From: Halanaerobium sp. MA284_MarDTE_T2 | Lineage (GTDB): Bacteria; Bacillota; Halanaerobiia; Halanaerobiales; Halanaerobiaceae | Direction of reading: 5' to 3' | NCBI RefSeq assembly: GCF_003337245.1 | Contig: NZ_QPJE01000008.1 | Coordinates: forward strand, 1 to 64,000 | Length of the DNA: 64,000 nt | In this document: positions 8,112 through 17,923 of the stretch, in pieces | Layout: each line of letters begins with the position of its first letter | Position numbering within the stretch: position 1 is the first letter of the stretch | Program-made: the position numbers and the translations under genes | Notes under the pieces: model-generated | What the model was told of the DNA's origin: nothing | What the model saw: the letters and a program-made list of their open reading frames with translations, nothing else | Databases searched by the model: none

Positions 8112-8609
8112 ATGAAAAAATATTTTACAGCACTTATGATTATAATTTCTTTTATTTTATTGCTATATTTCAATTCCACTGTTTTAACTTTAAAAATTTA
8201 TGATCTGGACAAGAATAATCTAATTTTTTCTGAACCAGTAAAAAATACAGATTCTTTTACAATTAAATATAATCATTCTGTAGCAAGAACACCTGTTTTT
8301 GAAATTTTTATAATTCAAAATGAAAAAATATATCTAAAAAAAACCATATATCAATCGTATGGTGCCGGCTTACCTTTTTTGAATAAAAACGATTATAAAT
8401 TAAAAAATGATAAATTTATTATAGATAATATTGATCAGCAATTACCAGAAATTTTGCTTAGAGTAAGCAGTTATGCTGAACATAAATTTATATATGCAGA
8501 TAATACTTATAAACTCTATAGTTTATCTGAAGATGAAAATCTCTTAAAAATATATCTTGAAAGAGAAAAGGTCTTTTCAAAAATTCTGGAGGAGATAAAA
8601 AATGTCTGA
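8112..8609 (+). CDS. DUF1850 protein of TRAP-TAXI operon
   Basis: A 165-residue protein with one N-terminal hydrophobic anchor (residues 4-25) and the DUF1850 hallmark IKYNHSVARTPVFEIF around residues 55-70. DUF1850 genes are found almost only beside TAXI binding proteins and fused TRAP permeases; their biochemical role is not established. It sits between those two genes and overlaps the permease start by eight bases. It probably acts outside the membrane as an accessory part (inference). Confidence 0.85.
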   Translation: MKKYFTALMIIISFILLLYFNSTVLTLKIYDLDKNNLIFSEPVKNTDSFTIKYNHSVARTPVFEIFIIQNEKIYLKKTIYQSYGAGLPFLNKNDYKLKNDKFIIDNIDQQLPEILLRVSSYAEHKFIYADNTYKLYSLSEDENLLKIYLEREKVFSKILEEIKNV

Positions 8610-10542
8610 AAAACCACCATTAAAAGAAAATGAACTTTTGAAAGATTTTGATCCAACTGCTGATTATAGAAATTTCAGAGGTAAAGCAGCATTAATAATT
8701 ACCATTATAGCTGTTTCTCTCTCTCTATTCCACCTCTATACTGCGGGATTTGGAATATTACTGGCTTTAAAACAGAGATCCGTACATTTAGGATTTATAT
8801 TTACACTTATTTTTCTGCTTTATCCACCAGTAAAAGGGAAAAAAAATAATAAAATATTCCTGTTTTTTGATATCATTATGGCCGGACTCAGTATTGTTAT
8901 ATCTTCATATATATTTATAAACTATCAGGAATTAGTACGAAGAGCCGGTATGTTTACACAGCTTGATTATATTATGGCAATTACTGCAATAATTGTTGTA
9001 CTGGAAGGAACCAGAAGAGTGATCGGGCCAGAACTGCCAGTTATATCTGTTCTCTTTTTGGCATATGCTCATTATGGTCCTCAGATGCCTGGCATGCTGG
9101 CACACAGAGGATATTCCTGGTCCAGAATTGCCAGCCATATGTACTTTACAACTGAAGGTATCTTTGGCATACCACTTGGAGTATCTGCAACATATATTTT
9201 TCTGTTTTTACTGTTAGGTTCTTTTGCTAAAAGGACTGGTTTAGGAGATCTCTTTATAGATCTGGCCATGGCATTAACCGGTAAAACTACCGGAGGCCCG
9301 GCAAAAGCTGCTGTTATTTCCAGTGGTTTTATGGGCTCTATTTCTGGAAGTTCAGTTGCCAACACAGTAACAACAGGTTCTTTTACAATCCCATTAATGA
9401 AAAGAGTAGGCTATAAGCCGAGATTTGCTGCTGCAGTAGAAGCTGCTGCTTCAACCGGTGGACAAATAATGCCGCCAATAATGGGAGCCGCCGCCTTTAT
9501 TATGTCAGAATTTATTGGAGTACCATATGCCAACATAGCCAAAGCAGCAATTTTACCTGCAATTTTATATTATTTTTCTGTTGGTTTAATGGTCCATTTT
9601 GAGGCCAAAAAATTGGGTTTAAAAGGTATGAATAAAAATCAAATTCCAAAATTATTAAATGTCTTAAAAAATAGAGGCCATATGATTCTTCCTCTGGTAA
9701 TAATATTTTATTATCTTTTTAAAGGTTATACCCCATTAAGGGCAGCATATATAGGAATACTTGTCTCTTTTGCTCTTTCTTTTTTGAAAAAAGATACAAG
9801 AATGAGCCTTAAAGATCTTATAGATACATTAAAAGAAGGAGCCATTTCTGCTCTCGGGGTTGCAGCTGCATGTGCCAGTGTAGGGTTTATAGTAGGTTCT
9901 ACAACTTTAACCGGTCTGGGACTTAAATTCACCACAATAACAGTTTCACTTGCGCATGGTAATTTATTCTTAGCTTTATTTTTTACTATGGTAGCCTGTA
10001 CAATTTTAGGAACGGGTCTACCGACAACTGCAACTTATATAGTTCTGGCCACTATGGCCGCCCCTGCTTTAACTGAACTCGGTGTTCCTATACTTGCAGC
10101 ACATCTTTTTGTTCTCTATTTTGGAGTTGTTGCTGATCTGACACCTCCAGCTGCACTTGCAGCCTATGCAGGAGCAGGAATTGCAGAATCCAATCCGCTT
10201 AAAACAGGATTTACAGCAGTAAAACTAGCCTTCGCAGGCTTTGTTGTTCCATTTATTTTTGCATATTCCCCCTCTTTACTTCTAATAAATACCAATCTGG
10301 TAGGAGTAATAATTATTACAATGAGTTCTCTTATTGGAGTATTTGCACTTTCTGCTGGGGTTTTAGGCTATCTAAAAAGGAGAACAACAATTATTGAACA
10401 GCTTCTGCTCGGAATAAGTGCTGTTGGCCTGTTATTTCCAGGCTGGGAATCCGATCTTTTCGGCATTACTATATTATCAATTGTCATTTTTATGCAGTTT
10501 ACAACTGATAACACAACTTCTGAAATATTAGGGGAAAATTAA
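8602..10542 (+). CDS. TRAP transporter fused permease (TAXI type, 4TM-12TM)
   Basis: A 646-residue fused permease joining the small (DctQ-like) and large (DctM-like) membrane subunits, as is usual for TAXI systems. The large-subunit motifs GGPAKAAVISSGFMGSISGSS near residue 235, ASTGGQIMPPIMGAAAFIM near 285 and GLPTTATYIVLA near 470 are intact. It performs Na+- or H+-coupled uptake of the TAXI ligand. The start overlaps DUF1850 and has a strong GGAGGAG site. A second permease of this type ends at 63731 at the other end of the window. Confidence 0.92.
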   Translation: MSEKPPLKENELLKDFDPTADYRNFRGKAALIITIIAVSLSLFHLYTAGFGILLALKQRSVHLGFIFTLIFLLYPPVKGKKNNKIFLFFDIIMAGLSIVISSYIFINYQELVRRAGMFTQLDYIMAITAIIVVLEGTRRVIGPELPVISVLFLAYAHYGPQMPGMLAHRGYSWSRIASHMYFTTEGIFGIPLGVSATYIFLFLLLGSFAKRTGLGDLFIDLAMALTGKTTGGPAKAAVISSGFMGSISGSSVANTVTTGSFTIPLMKRVGYKPRFAAAVEAAASTGGQIMPPIMGAAAFIMSEFIGVPYANIAKAAILPAILYYFSVGLMVHFEAKKLGLKGMNKNQIPKLLNVLKNRGHMILPLVIIFYYLFKGYTPLRAAYIGILVSFALSFLKKDTRMSLKDLIDTLKEGAISALGVAAACASVGFIVGSTTLTGLGLKFTTITVSLAHGNLFLALFFTMVACTILGTGLPTTATYIVLATMAAPALTELGVPILAAHLFVLYFGVVADLTPPAALAAYAGAGIAESNPLKTGFTAVKLAFAGFVVPFIFAYSPSLLLINTNLVGVIIITMSSLIGVFALSAGVLGYLKRRTTIIEQLLLGISAVGLLFPGWESDLFGITILSIVIFMQFTTDNTTSEILGEN

Positions 10543-10556
10543 ATATATAAAATAAG

Positions 10557-10600
10557 AAAACTCCGCCTAAATATTTTTAATATCTATCAGGCGGAGTTTA
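10557..10600. terminator. Bidirectional terminator, TRAP operon / aldo-keto reductase
   Basis: AAACTCCGCCT (10558-10568) pairs with AGGCGGAGTTT (10589-10599) between convergent genes. The T-rich run is better on the minus strand (TTTTCTTATTTT). Confidence 0.85.
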
Positions 10601-10619
10601 TGATTCCAAATTAAAAAGT

Positions 10620-11567
10620 TTATGTTATTCTAATACAGAATTGGGGACAAACAGGACTGCAGTATCCACAGAGTATACATTTTTCGTGATCCACTGTAAC
10701 CTTATCATCAACAATGGAAAGTGCATAATTAGGACAGGTTTCTATGCATTTCAAACATTTTATACACAGCTTATTCAATATAGTAAGCTTTTTCTTCTCT
10801 TTTTCTATTTTCATATCCTCGGTTATTTTTTCACCGGCAAATATTTTCAGATTTAAATCCACTTCTTCTTTTGCAACCATTCCAACTGCAATAGAATCTA
10901 TAAACTCTTTATTTAAAACAAATTCAAAGGCCTCATTTATATCATCAATCAAATTACCTCCCGCAAGAGGCTTCATTGCATAAACAGCTTTGCCAGAATC
11001 ATGTGCATACTTCAATGCCAGGCTCATATCTTCTCTGCTTCCATCTACTATTCCTCTGCCTGTTATATTATAAATTGCAAAAACAACATCAATATTCTCA
11101 TTTTCTGCTGCCCTTTTTACAACTTCAACATAGTGGGTGGCAATTCCAATATTTTTTATTTTACCCTTTACTTTCAGATCAATCAGTGCACGCAGAGTTT
11201 CTTTTCTTTTAGAAAAAGGCTCTGACTCTCTGGCAGCATGGATATGAAATATGTCGAAATATTCAATTCCTAATTTTGTTAAGCCATTCTCGACATGCTC
11301 TACTACCTCCTCATACGTCTCAGCATGTGATTTAGAAGTTATTACAAAATCTTCCCGATCCAAATTTTTAATTACTGGAGCAATATAATCATAAGTTCTG
11401 TACATTTCTGCAGTATCAATAAAATTTATGCCTGAATCAAAAGCATATTTGATTACCTCTATACCATCATTTAACGGCATGTTTTTCTGTGCTGGCCCAA
11501 GTGGAAGTGCACCAAAACACATTTTGCTAACTTCCAGATCAGTACTTCTCAATAATTTTTTTTCCAT
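10620..11567 (-). CDS. Aldo/keto reductase with C-terminal 2x[4Fe-4S] ferredoxin domain
   Basis: A 315-residue fusion. Residues 1-235 form an aldo/keto reductase barrel with catalytic Asp51, Tyr56 (DTAEMY), Lys79 (TSKS) and His108 (DIFHIH), so it reduces or oxidises carbonyl/alcohol groups with NAD(P). Residues ~268-315 hold two four-cysteine clusters (CIKCLKCIETCP and CILCGYCSPVCP). Such fusions are common in anaerobes and are thought to link NADPH and ferredoxin pools, but the substrate is unknown. It is monocistronic or loosely coupled to the nuclease gene 62 bases upstream. The start is ATG 11567 after GAGGGGTGG. Confidence 0.9.
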   Translation of the reverse strand: MEKKLLRSTDLEVSKMCFGALPLGPAQKNMPLNDGIEVIKYAFDSGINFIDTAEMYRTYDYIAPVIKNLDREDFVITSKSHAETYEEVVEHVENGLTKLGIEYFDIFHIHAARESEPFSKRKETLRALIDLKVKGKIKNIGIATHYVEVVKRAAENENIDVVFAIYNITGRGIVDGSREDMSLALKYAHDSGKAVYAMKPLAGGNLIDDINEAFEFVLNKEFIDSIAVGMVAKEEVDLNLKIFAGEKITEDMKIEKEKKKLTILNKLCIKCLKCIETCPNYALSIVDDKVTVDHEKCILCGYCSPVCPQFCIRIT

Positions 11568-11629
11568 TATTCCACCCCTCTTTAATTTAATATATAAACA
11601 TGAATTTTTTTATTTCAGCCCAAATTGTA

Positions 11630-12412
11630 TCACTCAACAACTATAATATTATAAGGTTTATCAAGTACTATTTCTGGAACATTTTTATATACTTCTATTT
11701 TACCTAAGACTTTAACTTCTTTTCCTTCAAGATATTCGGCAGGGTTGTAATCGAATTTAATCAAATCTTCATTAAATATAACCACAGCGAAATCTTCATT
11801 ATAATTCTCCGAAAAATTTAGGTATGTTACTTTATCTGAGCTGTAGGTGGATTCAATTTTTCCCTTAACAATAACTATTTCATTTACATAAGAGTCAGCA
11901 TTTTGCCAGCTTATAACCTCTACCTGATCCTGATAATATTCTATTTTGGACCAGATTCCTGTTTTTTCCCTTCGTGCTCTTTTTGCTGTTTCTTTAAATT
12001 CCGCTTCATATCTCTTATTTGGTGGAATGATCATCAAATTAGCATAACCTTCCTGAAGCAGCTGCAGGTTAAACATTTCTGAATCATTTAAATAAATATA
12101 GGCCAGCAGGCGTCCATATTTATCTTCTTTTTCAGTATCAAATTCCAGCTCCACTTTTTTATCCAGAATCTTATCTTCTGCAAATTCTTTTGCTTTAAAG
12201 GCGAAATATTCTCCTTTTCCTTTTTCCCAGTCGATCTCTGGACAGTCAACACCCAGAACTCTTATTGTTTTACCACTGGAGGTTTTATATGTATCTCCAT
12301 CAATTATTTTATTTATATGAACTTCTGCCAGAGAATTCTTCTGACTTATAAAAAAATAAGACCCTAAAAGCAAAATTAATGCTGCTGTCAAAATAAATAA
12401 TTTATTTCTCAT
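11630..12412 (-). CDS. Secreted thermonuclease-like (SNase) protein with C-terminal OB-fold-like extension
   Basis: A 260-residue exported nuclease. Residues 1-29 are a signal peptide or anchor. Residues 30-160 are a staphylococcal-nuclease domain with Asp38/Asp40 (DGDT), Arg51 (IRVLGVDCPE), Glu59 and Arg101 (YGRLLAY), matching the catalytic and calcium residues of the family. Residues ~170-260 look like a second beta-rich OB-type nucleic-acid-binding fold (VNEIVIVKGKIEST... EGKEVKVLGKIEVYKN). The likely role is extracellular DNA/RNA degradation for nutrients. Start ATG 12412; the ribosome site is weak. Confidence 0.85.
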   Translation of the reverse strand: MRNKLFILTAALILLLGSYFFISQKNSLAEVHINKIIDGDTYKTSSGKTIRVLGVDCPEIDWEKGKGEYFAFKAKEFAEDKILDKKVELEFDTEKEDKYGRLLAYIYLNDSEMFNLQLLQEGYANLMIIPPNKRYEAEFKETAKRARREKTGIWSKIEYYQDQVEVISWQNADSYVNEIVIVKGKIESTYSSDKVTYLNFSENYNEDFAVVIFNEDLIKFDYNPAEYLEGKEVKVLGKIEVYKNVPEIVLDKPYNIIVVE

Positions 12413-12471
12413 AATATACCAACTTTCTTCAATACAATCTTTCCCCTTTTTTATCTAAAACAGTCAGAAAG

Positions 12472-12504
12472 CTCCATCTAAATCTGTTTTTGATTTAGGT
12501 GGAG
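12472..12504 (-). promoter_or_regulatory. Hairpin in leader of nuclease gene
   Basis: CTCCATCTAAATC (12472-12484) pairs with GATTTAGGTGGAG (12492-12504) with one G-U pair. It lies 60-90 bases upstream of the nuclease start and has no T-run, so it is a leader structure or the terminator of something lost rather than a clear terminator. Confidence 0.45.
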
Positions 12505-12515
12505 AGGTTCACACT

Positions 12516-12619
12516 CTGCTAAAAAAAGAAAAGAGAGCAGGGATATTTAATTTTTTAGTATATGAATCTTAAAGAAATCCCCGCTTTTTGCAGCTTAAAA
12601 TTTTTTTGAGAAACTCCTA
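12516..12619 (+). repeat. Diverged, internally deleted copy of repeat family A
   Basis: Aligns with the full element at 51762-52025: the left part (CAGGGATATTTAA...TATGAATCTTAAAGAAAT) and the right end (CTTTTTGCAGCTTAAAA...GAGAAACTCCT, 12583-12618) are recognisable, but the ~115-base structured middle is absent. The rest of the 12413-12825 gap holds only the leader hairpin of the nuclease and the mcp terminator. Confidence 0.65.
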
Positions 12620-12765
12620 TATTTATATTATTCTATATTAACAGCATTTATACCTTCAAAAATATATCTAATATAAACCACATTCTCTACTTAAAGTAAA
12701 TATTTGATTTTTTAATAAACCAGGAATTTAAAATAAATCTGTCCTGTAGTAGTAGGCAGTAAATT

Positions 12766-12819
12766 TTAAAAAGTCCTCAATCTTAAAAAACTCAAAAATA
12801 AAGAAAGAGGACTTTTTAT
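12766..12819 (-). terminator. Terminator of chemoreceptor gene
   Basis: AAAAAGTCCTC (12768-12778) pairs with GAGGACTTTTT (12807-12817), just after the mcp stop on the minus strand. Confidence 0.78.
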
Positions 12820-12825
12820 TTATCT

Positions 12826-14886
12826 TTAGCTGTCATTAATATTAAATTGATTTACCAGTTTGTTTAAGTTTGCTGCCATTTCGGCAAGTGTATCTGATAG
12901 GCCTGTAATTTCTTCAATAGATGCATTCTGCTCTTCGCTTGCTGCTGCGACTTCCTGAGTATTTGCAGAAGTTTCTTCAGAAATACCTGCAATTTCTTCT
13001 ATTTCACTGACAATTTCTATACTATATTTATCCACATCATCTACAACCTTAATTGATGAATTGATTCCAGAAGATACATTTGCAATTTTATCTTCAATCT
13101 CAACAAAAGATTTTTCTGCACTGTTAACTACCTTTTCTCCATTTTTGATTTCTGTAATTCCCTCGTTCATACTCGAACTTGCATTTCTAGTCTCATTTTT
13201 AACATCTTCTATCAGCTTTCTAATTTGTGCTGCTGAATCAACTGATTCTTCGGCCAGTTCTCTAATTTCGTCTGCAACAACACTAAAACCTCTTCCTGCT
13301 TCTCCAGCTCTTGCAGCCTCAATAGCTGCATTTAAAGCAAGCAGATTTGTCTGTTCAGCAATATTATTTATTATATTGAGTATTTCATCAATTTCATCTG
13401 AAATTGATTCTAGATTACTTATTCCAGCTGCAACATTCTGTATCTGACTGCGGATTTTCTGCATCTGTTTGCTTACATTACTTATTTCTATTTTTCCGCC
13501 AGCTGCAGCATTTTCCATTTCATCAGCCAGTAATTTGACATCCTGATTTGATTTTTTTAGTTTATCTATATCTTCTGCCAATTTTTTAACCCTGTTATTG
13601 ATATTTTCTACACTTTCTGCCTGTGTATCAGCACCCGTGGAAACATCGCTTATAGACTGTGCTACCTGGGTTGATACACTTCCAACTTCCTGAGAAACTT
13701 CTTTTAAATATGTAGAAGATTCTTTTACTTCATCTGAAGCTTCATTTATATTTAAAATCAGTTCTTTAAATTTGCTGACCATATTGTTAAAAGATTTACT
13801 TAATTTACCTATTTCATCATTTCTATTATTTGTATTACTGAGCATAACCTCTTTATTTAAATTTCCAGCCGCCAGTTCTCCAAAAGCTCTGATAAGTTTT
13901 TCCAGAGGTTTCAACTGCCAGTTAATTAAAAAATATGAGCTTAAAAACAGCAGTAAAATCCCAATTGCTGAAATTATGAGTATTATATTTCTAATTCTAT
14001 TTACAGGATCTTTTATTACCTCTAATGGAACATCAACAGCCATATAAATACCATACTGATCACTTATCTGCTCAAAGGTCTGCTGTATGCTACCTCCAGT
14101 GCGGGAAGATGATTTTACACCACTATTAATCTGCTGCAGAAACCATGTATTTTCAATTTTTTCTCCCATCAATCTTTTATCAATATTGCTTAATATGATT
14201 CCATCTTTATTAATAACACTAAAAGCAGATATATTTTCCACCGTTTCTATGCTTTTACTATAATAAATATCAAGACCGGTCGCAATAATATAATAACCAA
14301 TAATTTCTTCCTGATCACTGCCATTTTTAACAATTGGAGAACTGAATAATATTCTTTTTTTCCCTTCAATAGTATAAACTTTATCATTCTCAATATTTTT
14401 GTACATATCATCTGTTAATTTTTTACCAATATACTGATATAAGTTTTCCTCATCTTCTACTCTAGAATCAGCAAGTACTATTCCATCTTTGTTAACAACA
14501 TAAGAGAATTCTGATTCTTTCATAATCTGGTTGTTTTCTCGCATTAGAGAAGCTCTTTCAAGAAAAGTGCCTATAAGTCCACTCATCTGCAGATCTATAA
14601 GTTGTCCATCTCTTATGTAAAAACTACTCATATCAGCCAAATCATATATATCTTCTATCTCAGAAAAATAATCTGCTGTATATTCCGCCTGCTCAATTTT
14701 TGCTAAAATCTCCTGCCTCTGGTTCTCCCTAATCAGGCTTACTTTTTCATTTATCTGCTCAGACATTATATCCTGACTGTAATTATATGTAAAAAATGCT
14801 ACAAAGCCCATTACAACTACTATAACAGCTGTTAATATAATACTTATTTTCCATTTTAAATCAATATTTTTAAACAACCGCAACAA
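12826..14886 (-). CDS. mcp: Methyl-accepting chemotaxis protein with dCache-type sensor
   Basis: A 686-residue transmembrane chemoreceptor. Segment 1 is at residues ~12-32, followed by a ~270-residue periplasmic dCache-like sensor, segment 2 near 297-317, a HAMP domain ([21 protein letters not shown]...), and a long coiled-coil signalling domain. The hairpin tip [20 protein letters not shown] near residue 510 binds CheA/CheW. The C-terminus lacks a NWxxF-type tether. It signals ligand binding to the flagellar motor. The ribosome site AGGAG is very close to the TTG at 14886, so TTG 14883 or 14877 may be the true start. Its upstream neighbour is the insertion sequence, 131 bases away. Confidence 0.92.
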   Translation of the reverse strand: MLRLFKNIDLKWKISIILTAVIVVVMGFVAFFTYNYSQDIMSEQINEKVSLIRENQRQEILAKIEQAEYTADYFSEIEDIYDLADMSSFYIRDGQLIDLQMSGLIGTFLERASLMRENNQIMKESEFSYVVNKDGIVLADSRVEDEENLYQYIGKKLTDDMYKNIENDKVYTIEGKKRILFSSPIVKNGSDQEEIIGYYIIATGLDIYYSKSIETVENISAFSVINKDGIILSNIDKRLMGEKIENTWFLQQINSGVKSSSRTGGSIQQTFEQISDQYGIYMAVDVPLEVIKDPVNRIRNIILIISAIGILLLFLSSYFLINWQLKPLEKLIRAFGELAAGNLNKEVMLSNTNNRNDEIGKLSKSFNNMVSKFKELILNINEASDEVKESSTYLKEVSQEVGSVSTQVAQSISDVSTGADTQAESVENINNRVKKLAEDIDKLKKSNQDVKLLADEMENAAAGGKIEISNVSKQMQKIRSQIQNVAAGISNLESISDEIDEILNIINNIAEQTNLLALNAAIEAARAGEAGRGFSVVADEIRELAEESVDSAAQIRKLIEDVKNETRNASSSMNEGITEIKNGEKVVNSAEKSFVEIEDKIANVSSGINSSIKVVDDVDKYSIEIVSEIEEIAGISEETSANTQEVAAASEEQNASIEEITGLSDTLAEMAANLNKLVNQFNINDS

Positions 14887-15017
14887 CTCCTACTTGATTT
14901 TTTCTGTTATTAAAAAATGAATAATTCTGCAAATAAAGTCATTTGCCTGAAGCCAACTTCCCTCCTTCCATAATTTAGTTCTTTAAAAAAATTAGTCATT
15001 ATTATATATATTTATAC

Positions 15018-15067
15018 TCAAACTTCGCACTTGTGAAAGTGCTTTTGCACCTTGAAATTTCAATATT
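15018..15067 (+). repeat. Left inverted repeat of the insertion sequence
   Basis: Pairs with 16417-16465. It contains its own small hairpin (GCACTT-GTG-AAAGTGC) absent from the right end. Confidence 0.85.
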
Positions 15068-16383
15068 ATTCAGCAAAAAAATATCGAATAGCTTCTGTTT
15101 TAAAAGCTGCAAACGCTTATAAAACTAAGGGAGTTCCTGTAAGCTCAATCTTTTTCTATCTGTTTTCTCTGATTTTTGATAACCGTTCTATGTATATGGA
15201 TATTTTAACAGGAAAAAATGAAAAAGATTTTGCCAAAGATACTGTTTATCGTTTTATGAAATCTATCAACATTAACTGGATACAGTTCACAACTCTTCTT
15301 GCTGGTAGAATCATTGATGACAGCATTGAGCATTTAACAAATAATGATCGTGTAAACGTTCTGATTATTGATGATACAACCTTTGAGCGTTCAAGATCCA
15401 AAAAAGTTGAACTGCTTGCCAAAATATATGATCATGCCAAAAAACAGTATAAATTTGGATTTAGATTACTTACTCTGGGCTGGTCAGATGGAAACACATT
15501 CCTGCCAGTTAATGGCTGCCTGCTCTCTACTAAAAACTCTAAAAATCGAATTAATGAAGCAGCTGAAGTTGACAAACGTACTGTCGGTTATTCCAGAAGA
15601 AAACTTGCTCAGACTAAAGCTACTAAAGTTATGCTTGAACTGCTTGAAGCTGCTAAAAAAGCAGCTATTCCAGCATCTTATGTACTTTTTGATACCTGGT
15701 TTTGTTCTCCATCTTCTCTGATTGCTATCAAAAATATTGGCTATGATGTAATAGCAATGGCTAAAAAGACATCTAAAGTGCATTATCTTTATAATGGGAA
15801 GATGCAGCCTTTAACAAAGATCTTCAGAGAAAATAGAAAACGTCGTGGCAGATCACGTTATCTTCTTTCTGTAGAAGTTACTGTAGTTAAAGATGGGCAG
15901 TCTATCCCTGCCCGCTTTGTCTATGTTCGCAACCGCAATAAACGAAATGAATATCTTGCTCTAATCAGCACTGACATGAAGCTAACTGAAGAAGAAATTA
16001 TCCGGATTTACGGCAAACGCTGGGAGATAGAAGTATTCTTTAAGGTTTGCAAGTCATATATAAAGCAGAGTAAAGAATGTAGATCATTATCGTATGATGC
16101 TATGACAGCTCATGCAGCAATTGTTTTTACAAGATACATGTTACTGTCAGTAGAAAACAGAAAATATGCAGATGACAGAACACTTGGGCAAATGTTTTAT
16201 CTTCTGGTTGATGAAATGGCAGATATCACCTGGATTCAGGCCATACATATGCTGATGGAAGTTTTTATTACAACAATTAAAGACAAATTATCATTAACTT
16301 CAAAACAGCTGGATCAGCTTTTAGAAGCATTTATCATGGCATTACCAGAAAATTTAATAGAATATCTACCAGTATCTGCCTAA
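15052..16383 (+). CDS. IS4-family transposase
   Basis: A complete 443-residue DDE transposase. The first catalytic Asp is in LIIDDTTFERS (near residue 107), the second in YVLFDTWFCSP (near 225), and the Glu lies in the IS4 Y-(2)-R-(3)-E-(6)-K signature YGKRWEIEVFFKVCK near residue 325. It cuts and joins the element ends. The frame opens with TTG 15052 inside the left inverted repeat and no good ribosome site is visible, which is usual for such elements and keeps expression low. All catalytic parts appear intact, so the element may be active. Confidence 0.92.
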   Translation: MKFQYYSAKKYRIASVLKAANAYKTKGVPVSSIFFYLFSLIFDNRSMYMDILTGKNEKDFAKDTVYRFMKSININWIQFTTLLAGRIIDDSIEHLTNNDRVNVLIIDDTTFERSRSKKVELLAKIYDHAKKQYKFGFRLLTLGWSDGNTFLPVNGCLLSTKNSKNRINEAAEVDKRTVGYSRRKLAQTKATKVMLELLEAAKKAAIPASYVLFDTWFCSPSSLIAIKNIGYDVIAMAKKTSKVHYLYNGKMQPLTKIFRENRKRRGRSRYLLSVEVTVVKDGQSIPARFVYVRNRNKRNEYLALISTDMKLTEEEIIRIYGKRWEIEVFFKVCKSYIKQSKECRSLSYDAMTAHAAIVFTRYMLLSVENRKYADDRTLGQMFYLLVDEMADITWIQAIHMLMEVFITTIKDKLSLTSKQLDQLLEAFIMALPENLIEYLPVSA

Positions 16384-16416
16384 AACAGTGAAAATCACAT
16401 TACTTTAATTCTGCTA

Positions 16417-16465
16417 AATATTGAAATTTCAAGGTGCAAAAGGGTTATCTATGTGCGAAGTTTGA
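16417..16465 (-). repeat. Right inverted repeat of the insertion sequence
   Basis: Reverse complement of the left end apart from its middle segment. Read on the minus strand it supplies the last codons and stop of the truncated glycerate kinase frame. Confidence 0.85.
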
Positions 16466-17162
16466 ATATATTAGCAAAATGTTTAAGATTATCATCTAAC
16501 ATTTTAATCATTTTCTTATCTGCACCTTTTTGAGGTCCATATACTTCAGCTGCACCTCGTTTCCCAACCAAAGGATTATCAACATCACAAGCTACAATAA
16601 TATTTATATTTTTTATCCTATTGTCTAAATTTGTGGTTTCAATTTGTACAATATTATTTAGATTTTTACCACATGGTTCAACCAAATTCCCATTTTCATC
16701 AAAAAAGTTAACACCCATAGCATTAGCCATTCCAGCACCACAATCATTTGTCGCACTTCCACCGATTCCGATGATGATTTTATTTATTCCACGATTAATT
16801 GCTGACATAATTAATTGTCCAGTTCCATAAGTTGTAGTTATAGCTGGATCCCTTTTATTTTCTGGAATAAGTGTAAGTCCAGATGCTTCAGTCATTTCTA
16901 TTACTGCAGTTTCTTCATCACCTAAAATGCCATAATGAGCTTCAACTTTATTTTTCAACGGTCCTAAAACTACTTCTTTTATAAATATACCATTTGTTGC
17001 ATTAACTAAAGAATTAACAGTTCCTTCCCCTCCATCTGCAAGAGGGAGAATTTCTGTTTCAATATCATCAGAGAAAAATTCTATTCCCTTTTCAATAGAA
17101 TTACACACCTTTAATGATGAAAGTGATCCTTTAAAAGAATCTGAAGCAATTAATATTTTCAA
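16466..17162 (-). pseudogene. garK: Glycerate kinase (GarK/GlxK type), 3' truncated by insertion sequence
   Basis: The first ~232 residues of a glycerate 2-kinase, which phosphorylates glycerate with ATP. It opens MKILIASDSFKGSLSS (TTG 17162, AGAGG seven bases upstream) and keeps ADGGEGTV, GIGGSATNDCGAGMA and the DNPLVGKRGAAEVYGPQKGA motif. Family members are about 370-380 residues, so roughly 140 C-terminal residues are missing. The frame runs into the right end of the insertion sequence and stops at 16449 after five foreign codons. The lost part is not found on the other side, so the gene is broken for good. It is the last gene of the long catabolic array. Confidence 0.85.
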
Positions 17163-17213
17163 AAGAATCATCCTCTAAAATAATTTTGGATTAAAAAAAT
17201 TTCATATATTTAT

Positions 17214-17894
17214 TTACTTATCTACATAATATTCCTTAGTAGGCCTACCTACTTTTCCATATATTAATTTAATCTGTATTTTATTTTTTTCAGCTAAATA
17301 CTCTAAATATTTTCTTGCTGTAATTCTGGAAACACCAAGCTCTTTAGCAATTTGATTTGCTGAATTATATTCTTTTTTATTTTTAAGATAATTATATATT
17401 TTTTTTAAAGTTATTTCTGATATACCTTTAGGTAATAATTCATTTGATTTCTTTTCTTTTTTTTGGTAGATAATTTTATCAACATTTTTTTGCGTGAAAT
17501 TTTCATTTTTATTAAACATATCTATATAATTTAGATATTGTTCAAGTGATTTTTTTAACCTTTCAAATTTGAAAGGTTTTATTAAATAGTCTATAGCTCC
17601 ATATGAAAATGCTTCATGTATTTTATCAACGTCACTAGCTGCAGTAATAAAAATAATATCACATGAAAGTTCTAATTTTCTAATTTTTTTTAATATTTCT
17701 ATACCATCATTATCTGGCAAAAATATGTCTAATAAAATTAAATCAGGTTTTTTATTCTTTATTTTTTTTGTTATTAATTTAAAATTACTATTTACTTCTC
17801 CAACAACAGTAAACCCCTTTATTTTTTTTACAAATTCTTTGTTTATTTGTAACACCATAGGGTCATCTTCAACGATCAAAACTTTTATATCCAT
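17214..17894 (-). CDS. Response regulator, CitB/DcuR family
   Basis: A 226-residue two-component response regulator. The receiver domain (residues 1-120) has acidic pocket Asp10/Asp11, phospho-acceptor Asp56 (LILLDIFLP), Thr84 and Lys106. The C-terminal ~60 residues hold a winged helix-turn-helix (SANQIAKELGVSRITARKYLEYL) typical of regulators paired with CitA/DcuS carboxylate sensors. The kinase gene is directly upstream (30-base gap). It most likely activates the TctABC array in which it lies. Confidence 0.92.
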   Translation of the reverse strand: MDIKVLIVEDDPMVLQINKEFVKKIKGFTVVGEVNSNFKLITKKIKNKKPDLILLDIFLPDNDGIEILKKIRKLELSCDIIFITAASDVDKIHEAFSYGAIDYLIKPFKFERLKKSLEQYLNYIDMFNKNENFTQKNVDKIIYQKKEKKSNELLPKGISEITLKKIYNYLKNKKEYNSANQIAKELGVSRITARKYLEYLAEKNKIQIKLIYGKVGRPTKEYYVDK

Positions 17895-17923
17895 CTAAAT
17901 AAACCTCCAGGAAAAGCTTAAAC

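Larger units (their letters stand above)
15018..16465 (+). mobile_element. Insertion sequence of the IS4 group (1448 bp)
   Basis: An insertion sequence bounded by ~50-base imperfect inverted repeats: left 15018-15067 and right 16417-16465. Both share the outer TCAAACTTCGCAC and the inner TTTTGCACC plus the following 16 bases, and differ in an 11-12 base middle. It carries one complete transposase gene. The right end lies inside a glycerate kinase gene, and the sequence beyond the left end is not the rest of that gene, so the flanks were rearranged. I could not find a convincing target duplication. Confidence 0.9.

Noticed and set aside
15013-16470. Target-site duplication around the IS4-type element
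   Set aside because: Flanks TTTATAC and ATATATT are both AT-rich but not the same; no convincing duplication of 8-12 bases.
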